Positions 53,091 to 62,281 of a stretch of 64,000 bases of DNA are shown here, piece by piece. The stretch is from Ignavibacteria bacterium. GTDB taxonomy: Bacteria > Bacteroidota > Ignavibacteria > Ch128b. How positions within the stretch are numbered: the first letter of the stretch is position 1; each line of letters opens with the position of its first letter. Below the pieces are notes generated by a model that saw only the letters and a list, made by a program, of their open reading frames with translations, did no database searches and was not told the DNA's origin. The position numbers and the translations under genes were made by a program. The stretch is taken from contig JABLYA010000001.1 in the NCBI GenBank assembly GCA_013177855.1, positions 186,001-250,000 of the forward strand, read 5' to 3'.

Positions 53091-53717
53091 ATGTTAAAAG
53101 TTATTTCGGAAAGTTATTCCAGATTCAAAAGTTCATTACATTCATTAAAAGAATGGGTAGAAAGCTTTGCTCATAAACCTTCTGCTGGAATTGCTTTATT
53201 TATTTTTGCGTTTATTGAATCATCATTCTTCCCAATTCCACCTGATGCGTTGTTAATAATCCTTGCTATAAGCTATCCTAAAAAAAGTTTTAAGTATGCG
53301 TTAATTTGTACATTAGGTTCTGTTTTAGGTGCGTACTTAGGTTATTTAATAGGATATGTTTTTTATGATACTATTGGCATTAAAATTATAAAATTTTATG
53401 GAGTTGAACATCAAATAAATTATGTTCTTCAGAAATATCAAGAAAATGGATTTATTGCTATTGTAACGGCAGGATTTACTCCAATACCTTACAAAGTTTT
53501 TACAATTCTTGCAGGATTTAACAAAACAATCGATTTATTCACTTTGACTATAGCTTCTTTAATTGGACGTGCCGGGAGATTCTTCTTAGTGGGAGGTTTA
53601 ATTTACTTCATCGGACCTGGTGTAAAAACATTTATAGATAAATATCTTGATAAATTGACAATTGCTTTTATGTTCTTACTTGTTATTAGTTTTTTTGTCT
53701 TAAAATATCTTGTTTGA
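53091..53717 (+). CDS. DedA/VTT family membrane protein (YqaA-like)
   Basis: 208 residues with four to five transmembrane helices. The VTT/DedA signature appears as FIESSFFPIPPDALLIILA, GAYLGYLIGY and AGFTPIPYKVFTILAG, with Arg-rich GRAGRFFLVGG near the end. DedA proteins are putative lipid scramblases or proton-dependent transporters. It ends 3 nt before nadB. Confidence 0.85.
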   Translation: MLKVISESYSRFKSSLHSLKEWVESFAHKPSAGIALFIFAFIESSFFPIPPDALLIILAISYPKKSFKYALICTLGSVLGAYLGYLIGYVFYDTIGIKIIKFYGVEHQINYVLQKYQENGFIAIVTAGFTPIPYKVFTILAGFNKTIDLFTLTIASLIGRAGRFFLVGGLIYFIGPGVKTFIDKYLDKLTIAFMFLLVISFFVLKYLV

Positions 53718-53720
53718 TCG

Positions 53721-55346
53721 ATGAGAATTAAAACAGATGTTCTTGTCATAGGAAGCGGAATCGCAGGTTTAAGATTTGCAATTGAAGTTTCCAAGTTTGC
53801 AGAAGTTTATATCGTTACAAAAAAAGATAAAGCAGAATCAAATACTAATTATGCTCAAGGTGGAATTGCCTCTGTATTCTCTCCCGACGATTCATTTGAG
53901 CTGCATATTCAAGATACACTTAAAACAGGCGATGGCCTCTGTAATCGTGAAGCTGTAGAACTCATCGTTAGAGAAGGTCCCGTTGAAATACAAAAACTTA
54001 TAGAATTAGGAACCAAGTTTTCTACAAGAGATAATGGTTCACTTGATCTTGCAAGAGAGGGTGGACATTCTAAAAATAGAATAGTACATGCTAAAGATCT
54101 GACTGGTCGAGAAATTGAAAAAGCTTTATTAAACCGAATTAGTCAAATAGAAAATATTCACTTACTCGAAAATCACTTTGCGATTGATTTAATTACTGAA
54201 CATCATTTGCCAAATAAAAAAACTCACGATAAAATTCATTGCTGGGGTGCCTATGTCTATGATGTGCAAAAAGAAGAAGTTCATACTTTTTTAGCTAAGG
54301 TTACTTTACTAGCTACAGGTGGTTTAGGTCAAGCATATTTGCATACCACCAATCCATCAATTGCAACTGGTGATGGTTTTGCAATGGCTTACAGAGCTGG
54401 TGCATTAATGGCGAATATGGAATTTATTCAATTTCATCCCACTGCACTTTATGAAGGAAATTTGCTTGAACGCTCGGCTAGTCCTGCTTTTCTGATAAGT
54501 GAAGCGGTTAGGGGTTTTGGAGCAAAACTTCGTTTGAAAAACGGTGAAGAATTTATGCATAAATATGATCCACGCGGCGAACTTGCTCCGCGTGATATTG
54601 TCGCAAGAGCCATTGACAACGAACTTAAAAAACGAGGGGAAGATTTTGTCTACTTAGATCTTACTCACAAAAATCCAGATGAGATAAAAGAAAGATTTCC
54701 AAATATCTATCAAAAGTGTCTTGAAAAGAAAATAGATATTACAAAAGATTTCATTCCCGTAATTCCTGCTGCTCATTATGCTTGTGGTGGTGTTGTTACA
54801 GATCTTAATGGTCAAACGTCCATCATTAATTTATTTGCAACTGGTGAAGTTGCAATGACTGGTGTTCATGGAGCTAATAGACTTGCCAGTAATTCATTAC
54901 TGGAAGCCCTTGTATTTTCAAAATATGCAGCTTTAAGTTGCAAAAAAATTTTAAGGGAAAATGTAATTTCTTTACCCGAAGAAATACCGGATTGGATCGA
55001 TACAAGTCAATTGTCGCAGGAAGAAAAAATTTTAATTGCTCAAACAAGACATGAAATTCGAGAAATATTATGGGATTATGTTGGAATTGTAAGATCAAAT
55101 GAAAGATTATCCCGAGCATTAAAAAGATGTAATTTAATTAATGAAGAAGTTAAAATGATGTATAATGTTTCAAAAATATCTGAAGAAATTCTGGAATTAA
55201 GAAATCTTTCGATTGTAGCTTTTCTAATTACATATTCTGCAAGTCTTAGAAAAGAATCGAGAGGATTACATTATAATATTGATCACCCAAACAAAGATGA
55301 TATTAATTTTCTTAAACCAACATTTGTCCAGAATCCATCTCCATAA
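53721..55346 (+). CDS. nadB: L-aspartate oxidase
   Basis: 541 residues. It oxidises L-aspartate to iminoaspartate, the first step of de novo NAD synthesis. The FAD motif VLVIGSGIAGLRFA is at the start, and NYAQGGIASVFSPDDS, REGGHSKNRIVHA and HPTALYEGN are succinate-dehydrogenase-like active-site segments. GVHGANRLASNSLLEALVF is the C-terminal FAD signature. A helical C-terminal domain ends the protein. nadA and nadC are not adjacent. Its last 64 bases overlap the convergent ppx/gppA coding region. Confidence 0.95.
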   Translation: MRIKTDVLVIGSGIAGLRFAIEVSKFAEVYIVTKKDKAESNTNYAQGGIASVFSPDDSFELHIQDTLKTGDGLCNREAVELIVREGPVEIQKLIELGTKFSTRDNGSLDLAREGGHSKNRIVHAKDLTGREIEKALLNRISQIENIHLLENHFAIDLITEHHLPNKKTHDKIHCWGAYVYDVQKEEVHTFLAKVTLLATGGLGQAYLHTTNPSIATGDGFAMAYRAGALMANMEFIQFHPTALYEGNLLERSASPAFLISEAVRGFGAKLRLKNGEEFMHKYDPRGELAPRDIVARAIDNELKKRGEDFVYLDLTHKNPDEIKERFPNIYQKCLEKKIDITKDFIPVIPAAHYACGGVVTDLNGQTSIINLFATGEVAMTGVHGANRLASNSLLEALVFSKYAALSCKKILRENVISLPEEIPDWIDTSQLSQEEKILIAQTRHEIREILWDYVGIVRSNERLSRALKRCNLINEEVKMMYNVSKISEEILELRNLSIVAFLITYSASLRKESRGLHYNIDHPNKDDINFLKPTFVQNPSP

Positions 55347-56251
55347 TTCATTTCTTCCAAAATAATCATTCCATATCTAATTCCACGAGTAGATACATAG
55401 AGTCCCTTTATACTAAATTTATCCATGATAAATTTTAGTAAAATAGTTCCAGGTAAAATTACATCTTCTCTGCCTTTAACTACAGAAGGAAATTTGCTTG
55501 ATATTTGATCAGGAGATAATTGATAGAATTCATTAATTAAATGATTTAGATAGGTTGACATTAAATAAGTTTTATCAACTGCTTTTTCTTCAAAGACTTT
55601 TTGTTTAAGAAAAATTGATGCAATGGTTGTTGGTGTTCCTGCAACTGAAATCGTAACAGAATTTTTAGTTCTTAATTCATCCGTGAAAATGTAATCAAGA
55701 TAATTATAAATTTCCTCAATCTTAGTTTGGTATCGATACGAATTAAAAAATCGATCTTTTAAGGTAACTGCTCCAATATTATAGCTCTTAAGAAATTCTA
55801 TCGTATTCAAATTACCTTTGGTGATTTCCGTACTTCCTCCACCAATATCAATAACTATAAAATCTTTATCATAATATTCGTTGAAGTTACTAATTCCTCC
55901 AAGGAATGTTAAAACTGCTTCTTGTTCCGAACTTAAAACATTAATCAAAATTCCAGTTTCTTTTAGTACTTTTTTTATAACCTCATTAGAGTTTTTCGCC
56001 TTTCTAAATACCGCCGTCCCTCCACAAATTATTTTTTCTACGTTATAAATTTGAGCAATTTGTTTATACTCATTTAAAATTTGTATTAATTGCAGCTGTG
56101 AATCTTCTTCAATCATTTGAGTGGACGATATTGATTTTCCTAGTCTTGGTATTCTAAATTCTTCTCTTAAGGGAATTATTTGATCATCTTTAATCTCGCC
56201 GACTAATAGCAAAATGGTATTAGTACCTATATCTATTGAGGCAATACGCAT
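55283..56251 (-). CDS. Ppx/GppA family exopolyphosphatase/pentaphosphate phosphatase
   Basis: 322 residues, ASKHA-fold phosphatase: RIASIDIGTNTILLLVGE (phosphate loop), CGGTAVFRKAKNSNEV, LSSEQEAVLTFLGGI and VIDIGGGSTEITKG. It hydrolyses polyphosphate or pppGpp; short members like this (about 300 residues) occur as regulators of phosphate stores. The 3' end overlaps nadB on the opposite strand by 64 nt. AGGAAAT lies before the ATG. Confidence 0.9.
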   Translation of the reverse strand: MRIASIDIGTNTILLLVGEIKDDQIIPLREEFRIPRLGKSISSTQMIEEDSQLQLIQILNEYKQIAQIYNVEKIICGGTAVFRKAKNSNEVIKKVLKETGILINVLSSEQEAVLTFLGGISNFNEYYDKDFIVIDIGGGSTEITKGNLNTIEFLKSYNIGAVTLKDRFFNSYRYQTKIEEIYNYLDYIFTDELRTKNSVTISVAGTPTTIASIFLKQKVFEEKAVDKTYLMSTYLNHLINEFYQLSPDQISSKFPSVVKGREDVILPGTILLKFIMDKFSIKGLYVSTRGIRYGMIILEEMNYGDGFWTNVGLRKLISSLFG

Positions 56252-56303
56252 TCTTATTTCCTTTCTTGATTAGTAAACTTACTCATATTAATTTGCACTT
56301 CAA

Positions 56304-56834
56304 ATGGAAATGAATAAAATATCAACTAAATTATATCTTTTTATTCTGATACTAGCAGTCATTTTTTGGATCGGTGGTTCTATTTATAGAGCTATAGTTG
56401 CATATACTTTATTTGAGCCGTTTTCTTTAATCGTAAAAAGCGAAATTACTTATGATATCTTACGACAGACTTTAAAATTAATTGGAAATATTAATGTATA
56501 TCTTTTAATTAGTTATCCTATTGTTTTAATCTTTTTTATTCTATTTCTGAAAAGCTCAAAAGCAAAATTAAGAAAACAAGGCTGGTTATTTATGACTGCT
56601 GCAATTTTGTTTTTATTCTTTCCGATCGAAGTTTATTTAAGTTATCTCGATATTAATTATACCTTCTTAGTTCTGTTTACAAATTTTGATACTAATATCG
56701 CATTAAGCCTATTAATTCAAAGAATTGCAGCATTAGGTGGACTTCCAGCAATTGGGTTTCTTAGTTATATAACATCAATATGGTTAGCTATATTTCAACC
56801 ACTAAAAAAATCGAGCGTAAATGAAAACCAGTGA
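56304..56834 (+). CDS. Four-helix membrane protein of unknown function
   Basis: 176 residues with four transmembrane segments (~10-30, ~63-83, ~93-110, ~130-165). Both ATGs at the start (residues 1 and 3) are possible starts. No motif of a known family is visible. It overlaps the next small gene by 14 nt and begins the run leading to the HAD hydrolase. Confidence 0.65.
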   Translation: MEMNKISTKLYLFILILAVIFWIGGSIYRAIVAYTLFEPFSLIVKSEITYDILRQTLKLIGNINVYLLISYPIVLIFFILFLKSSKAKLRKQGWLFMTAAILFLFFPIEVYLSYLDINYTFLVLFTNFDTNIALSLLIQRIAALGGLPAIGFLSYITSIWLAIFQPLKKSSVNENQ

Positions 56835-57087
56835 AAAAGAGTATCAACAACTTTTAGATGAATTAAAAGAAATTGCTTTGCAGAAAGGGATTAAGGTCAG
56901 ATTTGAAAAAGGTGATTTTAATGGTGGATATTGTATCTTAAAATCTGAAAAAGTAATTGTGATAAATAAACTTGCACAGACACAACGAAAGTTATCGATC
57001 CTTGTAGAAGCTCTCAAAGAAATTGGAGTTGAAGATATTTATATCAACCCCAAAATTAGAAATATAATAGAGAACACTTTGTTATGA
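56821..57087 (+). CDS. Small conserved cytoplasmic protein
   Basis: 88 residues. It is mostly helical at both ends with a central KGDFNGGYCILKSEKVIVINK segment that resembles small uncharacterised proteins of Bacteroidota. Function is unknown. It overlaps both neighbours (14 nt upstream, 4 nt downstream), so it is likely co-translated with the HAD hydrolase. Confidence 0.7.
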   Translation: MKTSEKEYQQLLDELKEIALQKGIKVRFEKGDFNGGYCILKSEKVIVINKLAQTQRKLSILVEALKEIGVEDIYINPKIRNIIENTLL

Positions 57088-57770
57088 TTAAAGCAATTGT
57101 TTTCGACCTAGATAATACACTTGTTGATTTTATGCTTATGAAACGGCGGGCAATCGAAGCCGCTATTCCAGCAATGATCGATGCTGGATTGAAATTACCT
57201 CCTCAGGACATAAAAGCATTAATCGATGAAATCTATCAAGAAAAAGGAATTGAATATCAGAAAGTTTTTGATGAACTCTTAAAAAAGGCTATCGGCAAAG
57301 TTGATCATAAAATCTTGTCGGCTGCTATTGTAGCATATAGAAAAGCAAGAGAAGCTTCACTTGTTCCTTATCCAAATGTTTATCCAACTTTAATACAATT
57401 AATTAAACTTGGCTTAAAACTTGGAATAGTTTCAGATGCACCAGCTCTTGAAGCCTGGCTTCGACTTTCAAGTTTAAATTTTCAATATCTTTTTGATGCA
57501 ATCATAACTTTTGATGATACACAAGCACGAAAACCCAGTCCAATACCATTTATCAAAATTCTTGAAGCTTTGGATGTAAAACCTCAAGACGCAATTATGG
57601 TCGGTGATTGGGCAGAGCGAGATATAGTAGGTGCAGCTCAGGTTGGAATGAAAACAGCTTTTGCCAGATATGGCGATACATTTAATACTCAATTCCCAAA
57701 TGCTGATTATGAATTAAATGATATTTCTGAATTGATTGATATCGTTAAAAAAGAAAATAACTTAGTTTGA
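57084..57770 (+). CDS. HAD superfamily hydrolase
   Basis: 228 residues. Motif I is FDLDNTLVD (nucleophile D8, general acid D10), motif II lies in LGIVSDAP, motif III is the Lys in ARKPSP and motif IV is VGDWAERDIVGA. A helical cap lies between motifs I and II (~15-100), as in subfamily IA phosphatases such as those acting on phosphoglycolate or nucleotides. The substrate is unknown. Confidence 0.88.
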   Translation: MIKAIVFDLDNTLVDFMLMKRRAIEAAIPAMIDAGLKLPPQDIKALIDEIYQEKGIEYQKVFDELLKKAIGKVDHKILSAAIVAYRKAREASLVPYPNVYPTLIQLIKLGLKLGIVSDAPALEAWLRLSSLNFQYLFDAIITFDDTQARKPSPIPFIKILEALDVKPQDAIMVGDWAERDIVGAAQVGMKTAFARYGDTFNTQFPNADYELNDISELIDIVKKENNLV

Positions 57771-57849
57771 TATCTTAATAGTTTACTTTAGATGTCTTTA
57801 TTATATCCTTCATATTTTTTATATTTGAATAGAAGTTGATTAAAACAAG

Positions 57850-58254
57850 ATGAAAGATCTTTCAATTAAAAAACTATATTATTCGATTAGTGAAGTCAGT
57901 AAAATTACTGGTCTGGAGCAATATGTTTTAAGATACTGGGAAAATGAATTTGAACAGTTAAAACCGCAGAAGAATCGAGCAGGAAATCGTATTTATACGA
58001 ATAAAGATATCCAGCTAATTTTATTCCTTAAAAAGTTATTGCGCGAAGAAAAATATACAATTGACGGAGCTAAGAAAGTTCTTCAAAATTATAACCCCAA
58101 TGAGGAACTTAATTTAGAGAACTTAACAAAGGAAGAAGTATCTACTAATAAAAAAGAAGAGAGTGAAACAAAACCGAAGATTGATAATCAGACCTTATTA
58201 AAAGATTTGCATGATATTAAAGAACTTCTTCAAGACATTTACATTAAACTTTGA
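57850..58254 (+). CDS. MerR family transcriptional regulator
   Basis: 134 residues. A winged HTH of MerR type spans ~8-75: YYSISEVSKITGLEQYVLRYWENEFEQLKPQKNRAGNRIYTNKDIQLI. It is followed by a Lys/Glu-rich linker and a short dimerisation helix at the C-terminus. No metal-binding Cys are present, so it is not a metal sensor. The target genes are unknown. The tRNA-Pro gene starts 7 nt after its stop. Confidence 0.88.
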   Translation: MKDLSIKKLYYSISEVSKITGLEQYVLRYWENEFEQLKPQKNRAGNRIYTNKDIQLILFLKKLLREEKYTIDGAKKVLQNYNPNEELNLENLTKEEVSTNKKEESETKPKIDNQTLLKDLHDIKELLQDIYIKL

Positions 58255-58261
58255 AAATGTT

Positions 58262-58336
58262 CGGAACGTGGCGCAGCCCGGCTAGCGCACCACTTTGGGG
58301 TAGTGGGGGTCGCGGGTTCAAATCCCGCCGTTCCGA
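58262..58336 (+). tRNA. tRNA-Pro (anticodon GGG)
   Basis: A full cloverleaf can be drawn: acceptor CGGAACG/CGTTCCG (7 bp), D stem GCGC/GCGC, anticodon stem CCACT/AGTGG with loop TTGGGGT (anticodon GGG, G37), T arm GCGGG TTCAAAT CCCGC and discriminator A. The CCA end is not encoded. It decodes CCC and CCU. It lies between merR and purF with only 7 and 27 nt on either side and no terminator, so it is likely co-transcribed with them. Confidence 0.96.
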
Positions 58337-58363
58337 CAAATTTTTTAACTCACTTTTACCTCA

Positions 58364-59842
58364 ATGAACAATCCAAATATCGATAAACCCGAAAGTAATT
58401 GCGGAATTTTTGGAATAGCAGGAACTCCTTCAGCTTCGCTTTTAACTTACTACGGATTAATTGCACAACAGCACCGCGGTCAAGAGGCTGCAGGAATAGT
58501 CAGCAATTCTCGTTCGAATGGGAAAACAATCTTTAAGCTAAAGAAAGGTAAAGGACTAGTTTCTGAAATTTTCAATGATGAAAAAATTTTTAATGAAGAA
58601 CTCTGCGGAATTGCTGCAATTGGTCATAATAGATATTCGACATCAGGTTCCAATAGCTTAATTAATGTTCAGCCATTTATTGTAAAATATCGACAGGGTA
58701 ATCTTGCAATTTCACATAATGGAAACTTAACGAATGCTCACATCCTGCGAAAACAATTGATCGATGAAGGAGCAATCTTTCAAACTACAAGTGATACTGA
58801 AATCATTCTTCATTTAATTTCAAGAAGCAGACGGGAAGAGCAAATTGATCAGATAATTGAAGCGTTGCAAAAAGTTTCAGGAGCTTTTTCTTTAGTGATT
58901 TTAACTGATGAGTTTCTGTATGCTTGCAGGGATACTTATGGTGTTAGACCGCTTAATCTTGGTATTGTTGGTAATTCTTTTGTCGTGGCTTCGGAAACTT
59001 GTGCGTTTGATTTAATTGATGCTAAATATATTCGTGAAATTGAAAGGGGAGAGGTACTTGCAATTAAAATCTACGATGATCATTCAGAAATTTTTGAAAG
59101 AAAATTTTTAGATAATATTCCAGAATACCCAAAGAAATGTATTTTTGAATTTATTTACTTTGCAAGACCTGACAGTGTAATTTTTAATGAAAATGTAGAT
59201 AAAATTCGTCGAAACCTTGGTAAAAAATTAGCCGAAGAAAGTCCGGTCTTATCAACCAATGATAAAAAATTAGCGGTTTTAAGTGTACCAGATTCATCTA
59301 ATACAATTGCAATTGGTTATAATAATCAACTTAGAAAGATGAATATTGAAAGCAAATTCGAAATAGGCTTAATTCGAAGCCATTATATTGGCAGAACATT
59401 TATCCAACCAGAAATTGATAAAAGAAAATTAGCTGCAAAGATGAAGTTTAATACTGTTAAGGGTGTTTTGCAAAATCGAAATATTGTTGTGGTGGATGAC
59501 TCAATTGTAAGAGGTACAACCTCAAAGCAATTAATAAACTTGATAAAAGAAGCAAATCCTGCTCAAGTTCATTTTAGAGTTGCTTCACCGCCTATTACTC
59601 ATCCATGTTTTTATGGAATGGATTTTCCAACAAAAGAAGAGTTAATTGCAAATCGGATGAATAACGATATCACCCAAATACAAAATGAACTGGGAGTTGA
59701 TTCTTTGAAGTATCTTTCTTATGAAGGTTTAATTAATTGCACTCCTGAAAAAGACGATAGATTTTATTGCACTGCTTGTTTTACAGGTAGTTATCCAATA
59801 CCGGTTGACCAGAATTTATCTAAAGAAATATATGAAGTGTGA
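58364..59842 (+). CDS. purF: Amidophosphoribosyltransferase
   Basis: 492 residues. First committed step of purine synthesis: PRPP + glutamine to phosphoribosylamine. A 12-residue propeptide precedes the glutaminase nucleophile C13 (CGIFGIAG). QQHRGQEAAGI and HNRYSTSG follow. The PRTase domain has the PRPP loop VVVDDSIVRGTTSKQL. The four Cys used for the 4Fe-4S cluster of the B. subtilis type are present, in KKCIFEFIY, HPCFYGMD and FYCTACFTG. It overlaps the pgsA gene by 4 nt. Confidence 0.96.
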   Translation: MNNPNIDKPESNCGIFGIAGTPSASLLTYYGLIAQQHRGQEAAGIVSNSRSNGKTIFKLKKGKGLVSEIFNDEKIFNEELCGIAAIGHNRYSTSGSNSLINVQPFIVKYRQGNLAISHNGNLTNAHILRKQLIDEGAIFQTTSDTEIILHLISRSRREEQIDQIIEALQKVSGAFSLVILTDEFLYACRDTYGVRPLNLGIVGNSFVVASETCAFDLIDAKYIREIERGEVLAIKIYDDHSEIFERKFLDNIPEYPKKCIFEFIYFARPDSVIFNENVDKIRRNLGKKLAEESPVLSTNDKKLAVLSVPDSSNTIAIGYNNQLRKMNIESKFEIGLIRSHYIGRTFIQPEIDKRKLAAKMKFNTVKGVLQNRNIVVVDDSIVRGTTSKQLINLIKEANPAQVHFRVASPPITHPCFYGMDFPTKEELIANRMNNDITQIQNELGVDSLKYLSYEGLINCTPEKDDRFYCTACFTGSYPIPVDQNLSKEIYEV

Positions 59843-60390
59843 TGGAAAAAATTAATATCGAAGATTGGAAAAAATTACCAAACTTAATTAGTCTTTTCAG
59901 AATTATATTTATACCAATTATTATTATATTTTTCGAAAATTACACTGCATATCGATGGTACATTGTTTTCTGTCTAATCTTTTTTTCATTACTTGATAAT
60001 CTTGACGGTTTTGTTGCCCGGAAATTAAATCAGATAACAGAATTAGGTAAAGTAATTGATCCGTTAGTTGACAAACTTTTTATGATTATCATAGCTTTAA
60101 TGATGTTTAAAGTAAAATTGGTGCCGGATTGGTTTTTAATTTTAGTAATAGCTAGAGATTTAATCATAATGATTGCTGGTCTATTTTTCATAAAAAATTT
60201 AAGAAAAGTTCCACCATCAGATTTTATGGGAAAACTTACAGCAGGTGCAATTGGCTTTGTATTCCTAATAAGTTTATTAAATTTTCAAAAATTAAAACTT
60301 GTTTATGAAAGTATTCTTGGTATTAGTATTTTATTAATTATTTTAAGTTTAACTAACTACGGTATTAAACAATTCAAAAGAGCACAATGA
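59839..60390 (+). CDS. pgsA: CDP-alcohol phosphatidyltransferase (CDP-diacylglycerol-glycerol-3-phosphate type)
   Basis: 183 residues with about five transmembrane helices. NLISLFRIIFIPIIII opens the protein, and LDNLDGFVARKLNQITELGKVIDPLVDK is the CDP-alcohol motif D-G-x2-A-R-x8-G-x3-D-x3-D. It likely makes phosphatidylglycerol phosphate in the inner membrane; another polar-head alcohol cannot be excluded. Overlaps of 4 nt with both purF and ftsY suggest one transcript. Confidence 0.88.
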   Translation: MMEKINIEDWKKLPNLISLFRIIFIPIIIIFFENYTAYRWYIVFCLIFFSLLDNLDGFVARKLNQITELGKVIDPLVDKLFMIIIALMMFKVKLVPDWFLILVIARDLIIMIAGLFFIKNLRKVPPSDFMGKLTAGAIGFVFLISLLNFQKLKLVYESILGISILLIILSLTNYGIKQFKRAQ

Positions 60391-61340
60391 AAAAATTATT
60401 TGAATCATTTGAAAAACTAAAACAGGGACTTGTCAAAACTAAAAACAATATTTTAAACAAATTCAATGATTTAATCGCAAGTAATAAACCACTCAACGAG
60501 GAAACACTTGAAAACTTACGTGAAATACTACTTTTATCTGATGTCGGATATGATGTGACGGAAATGTTAATAAATAATTTAAAAGAAAAAACAAAACGAA
60601 ATCAAATACAAAATACATCCGAAATTTTTGAAATTGTCAAATCAAATTTAATAGATATTTTTAATAAAGCTAAAAATAGACAGAATTCCATTAACTATGA
60701 AGAATTTCTGCTTGAAGATCAAATTAGGCCTAAAACAATCATTGTAGTTGGCGTAAACGGAACAGGTAAGACAACCTCAATTGGTAAGATTGCCTATAAC
60801 TTTAGACAAAATAATTATAAAGTTTTGATAGCTGCTGCCGATACATTTCGAGCAGCTGCAAATGAACAACTTTCTATCTGGGCAAATCGTGCATCGGTCG
60901 AGATAATTGAAAATAAAAACACACGAGATCCTGGTGCAATCGTTTATGAAGCATTAGATAAAGCATTAAAAAACAATATAGATCTTTTACTTATTGATAC
61001 TGCTGGAAGATTACATACTAAAACGGATTTAATGAATGAACTGAATAAAATAATTCGTGTAATTCAAAAAAAATTAAATCGAGATGTTGATGAGGTTTTA
61101 CTTGTTATTGACGCAACAATGGGTCAAAATGTAGTAGCTCAAATCGAGAACTTTTTGAAATATGTTCCAGTTACTGGATTAATCTTAACTAAATTGGATG
61201 GAACTGCAAAAGGGGGAGTTATATTTCAAATTGTAAATAAATTCAAAATACCAGTAAAATTTGTTGGTGTTGGTGAGGGTATAGAAGATCTGCAACCTTT
61301 CAACAGCACTAATTTTGTTAACGCAATTTTCGAAAATTAA
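60387..61340 (+). CDS. ftsY: Signal recognition particle receptor FtsY
   Basis: 317 residues. A short N-terminal helical (N) domain (~1-85) has no long acidic A domain. The SRP GTPase G domain has GVNGTGKTTSIGKIA (~123-137), AADTFRAAANEQL, DTAGRLHTKTDLMNEL, LTKLDGTAKGG and GVGEGIEDLQPF. It receives ribosome-nascent chain complexes from SRP at the membrane. Confidence 0.95.
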   Translation: MKKLFESFEKLKQGLVKTKNNILNKFNDLIASNKPLNEETLENLREILLLSDVGYDVTEMLINNLKEKTKRNQIQNTSEIFEIVKSNLIDIFNKAKNRQNSINYEEFLLEDQIRPKTIIVVGVNGTGKTTSIGKIAYNFRQNNYKVLIAAADTFRAAANEQLSIWANRASVEIIENKNTRDPGAIVYEALDKALKNNIDLLLIDTAGRLHTKTDLMNELNKIIRVIQKKLNRDVDEVLLVIDATMGQNVVAQIENFLKYVPVTGLILTKLDGTAKGGVIFQIVNKFKIPVKFVGVGEGIEDLQPFNSTNFVNAIFEN

Positions 61341-61354
61341 TCAGGAACTAAATA

Positions 61355-62281
61355 ATGAAATATTTATTTGTTGCTAATCCAATGGCCGGAAAAGGTAGAA
61401 CAAGAAAATTGATTGAAAAAATTAAAAGATTTCTGATCTCTAAAAATATTGATTTTGAACTACTTGAAACTACAGGTCCAAATTCTATCAACGAAATTAT
61501 AAAAAACACTACCCAAAACTTTGATCGTGTGATCGTTATTGGTGGTGACGGTACAATTCACGAATTAGTTAATTCAGAACAAATATTTAATAAAGTTCTT
61601 GGCGTGCTCCCAACTGGATCGGGAAATGATTTTGCTTTAACTCTAGGTTTAAGAAAAAACCTTTATCGAAATCTTGAAATAATTCTTGATGAAAAAACGT
61701 TAGAAATAGATATCGGTTACGCTGAGATTACTGAATTCTCCGGTAATAAATTTTCTTTCCTTTTTGCAAATAGCCTTGGGATTGGTTTTGATGCTGAAGT
61801 AGCTGCTCGTGCCAAAGAAATTAAATTTGTTAGAGGACTTATTTTATACTTGATAAGTGTTTTTATAACTTTAGTTAAATATAAATTTAGAAATTTAATA
61901 GTTCAATCCAATTCACTTAAATTATCTGAACCAATTTTTATGATTTCGATTGGAAATGGAAAAACTGCAGGTGGTGGATTTAAGTTAACTCCATCAGCTA
62001 GTCCTGTTGATGGTGAGTTAGATATTTGTGTTGTAAAAAAAATAAGCAAGCTAAAAGTTTTAAGAATTCTTCCATTAGCGATTTTTGGTAAACATATTAC
62101 AAATCCTTCTGTTTACTATTTTAGGTCAAAAGAAATTTCTATAACTTCTGATTTACCCATTTATGTTCATGCAGATGGTGAAATTCGATCTAATGATATG
62201 AAGTCAATAAAAATAGTGTTGTTAAATAGACAAGCTAAATTTTTAAGAGATGGAATAAGTTATGTTAATGAAACGACCTGA
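61355..62281 (+). CDS. Diacylglycerol/lipid kinase family protein (YegS/DagK type)
   Basis: 308 residues. The nucleotide-binding part has FVANPMAGKGR (6-16), VIGGDGTIHELVNS (GGDGT 63-67) and LGVLPTGSGNDFA. The C-terminal beta-domain has IGNGKTAGGGFKLTPSASPVDGELDI and YVHADGE. These enzymes phosphorylate diacylglycerol or other lipids. It lies 14 nt after ftsY and overlaps the next small gene by 20 nt. Confidence 0.9.
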   Translation: MKYLFVANPMAGKGRTRKLIEKIKRFLISKNIDFELLETTGPNSINEIIKNTTQNFDRVIVIGGDGTIHELVNSEQIFNKVLGVLPTGSGNDFALTLGLRKNLYRNLEIILDEKTLEIDIGYAEITEFSGNKFSFLFANSLGIGFDAEVAARAKEIKFVRGLILYLISVFITLVKYKFRNLIVQSNSLKLSEPIFMISIGNGKTAGGGFKLTPSASPVDGELDICVVKKISKLKVLRILPLAIFGKHITNPSVYYFRSKEISITSDLPIYVHADGEIRSNDMKSIKIVLLNRQAKFLRDGISYVNETT

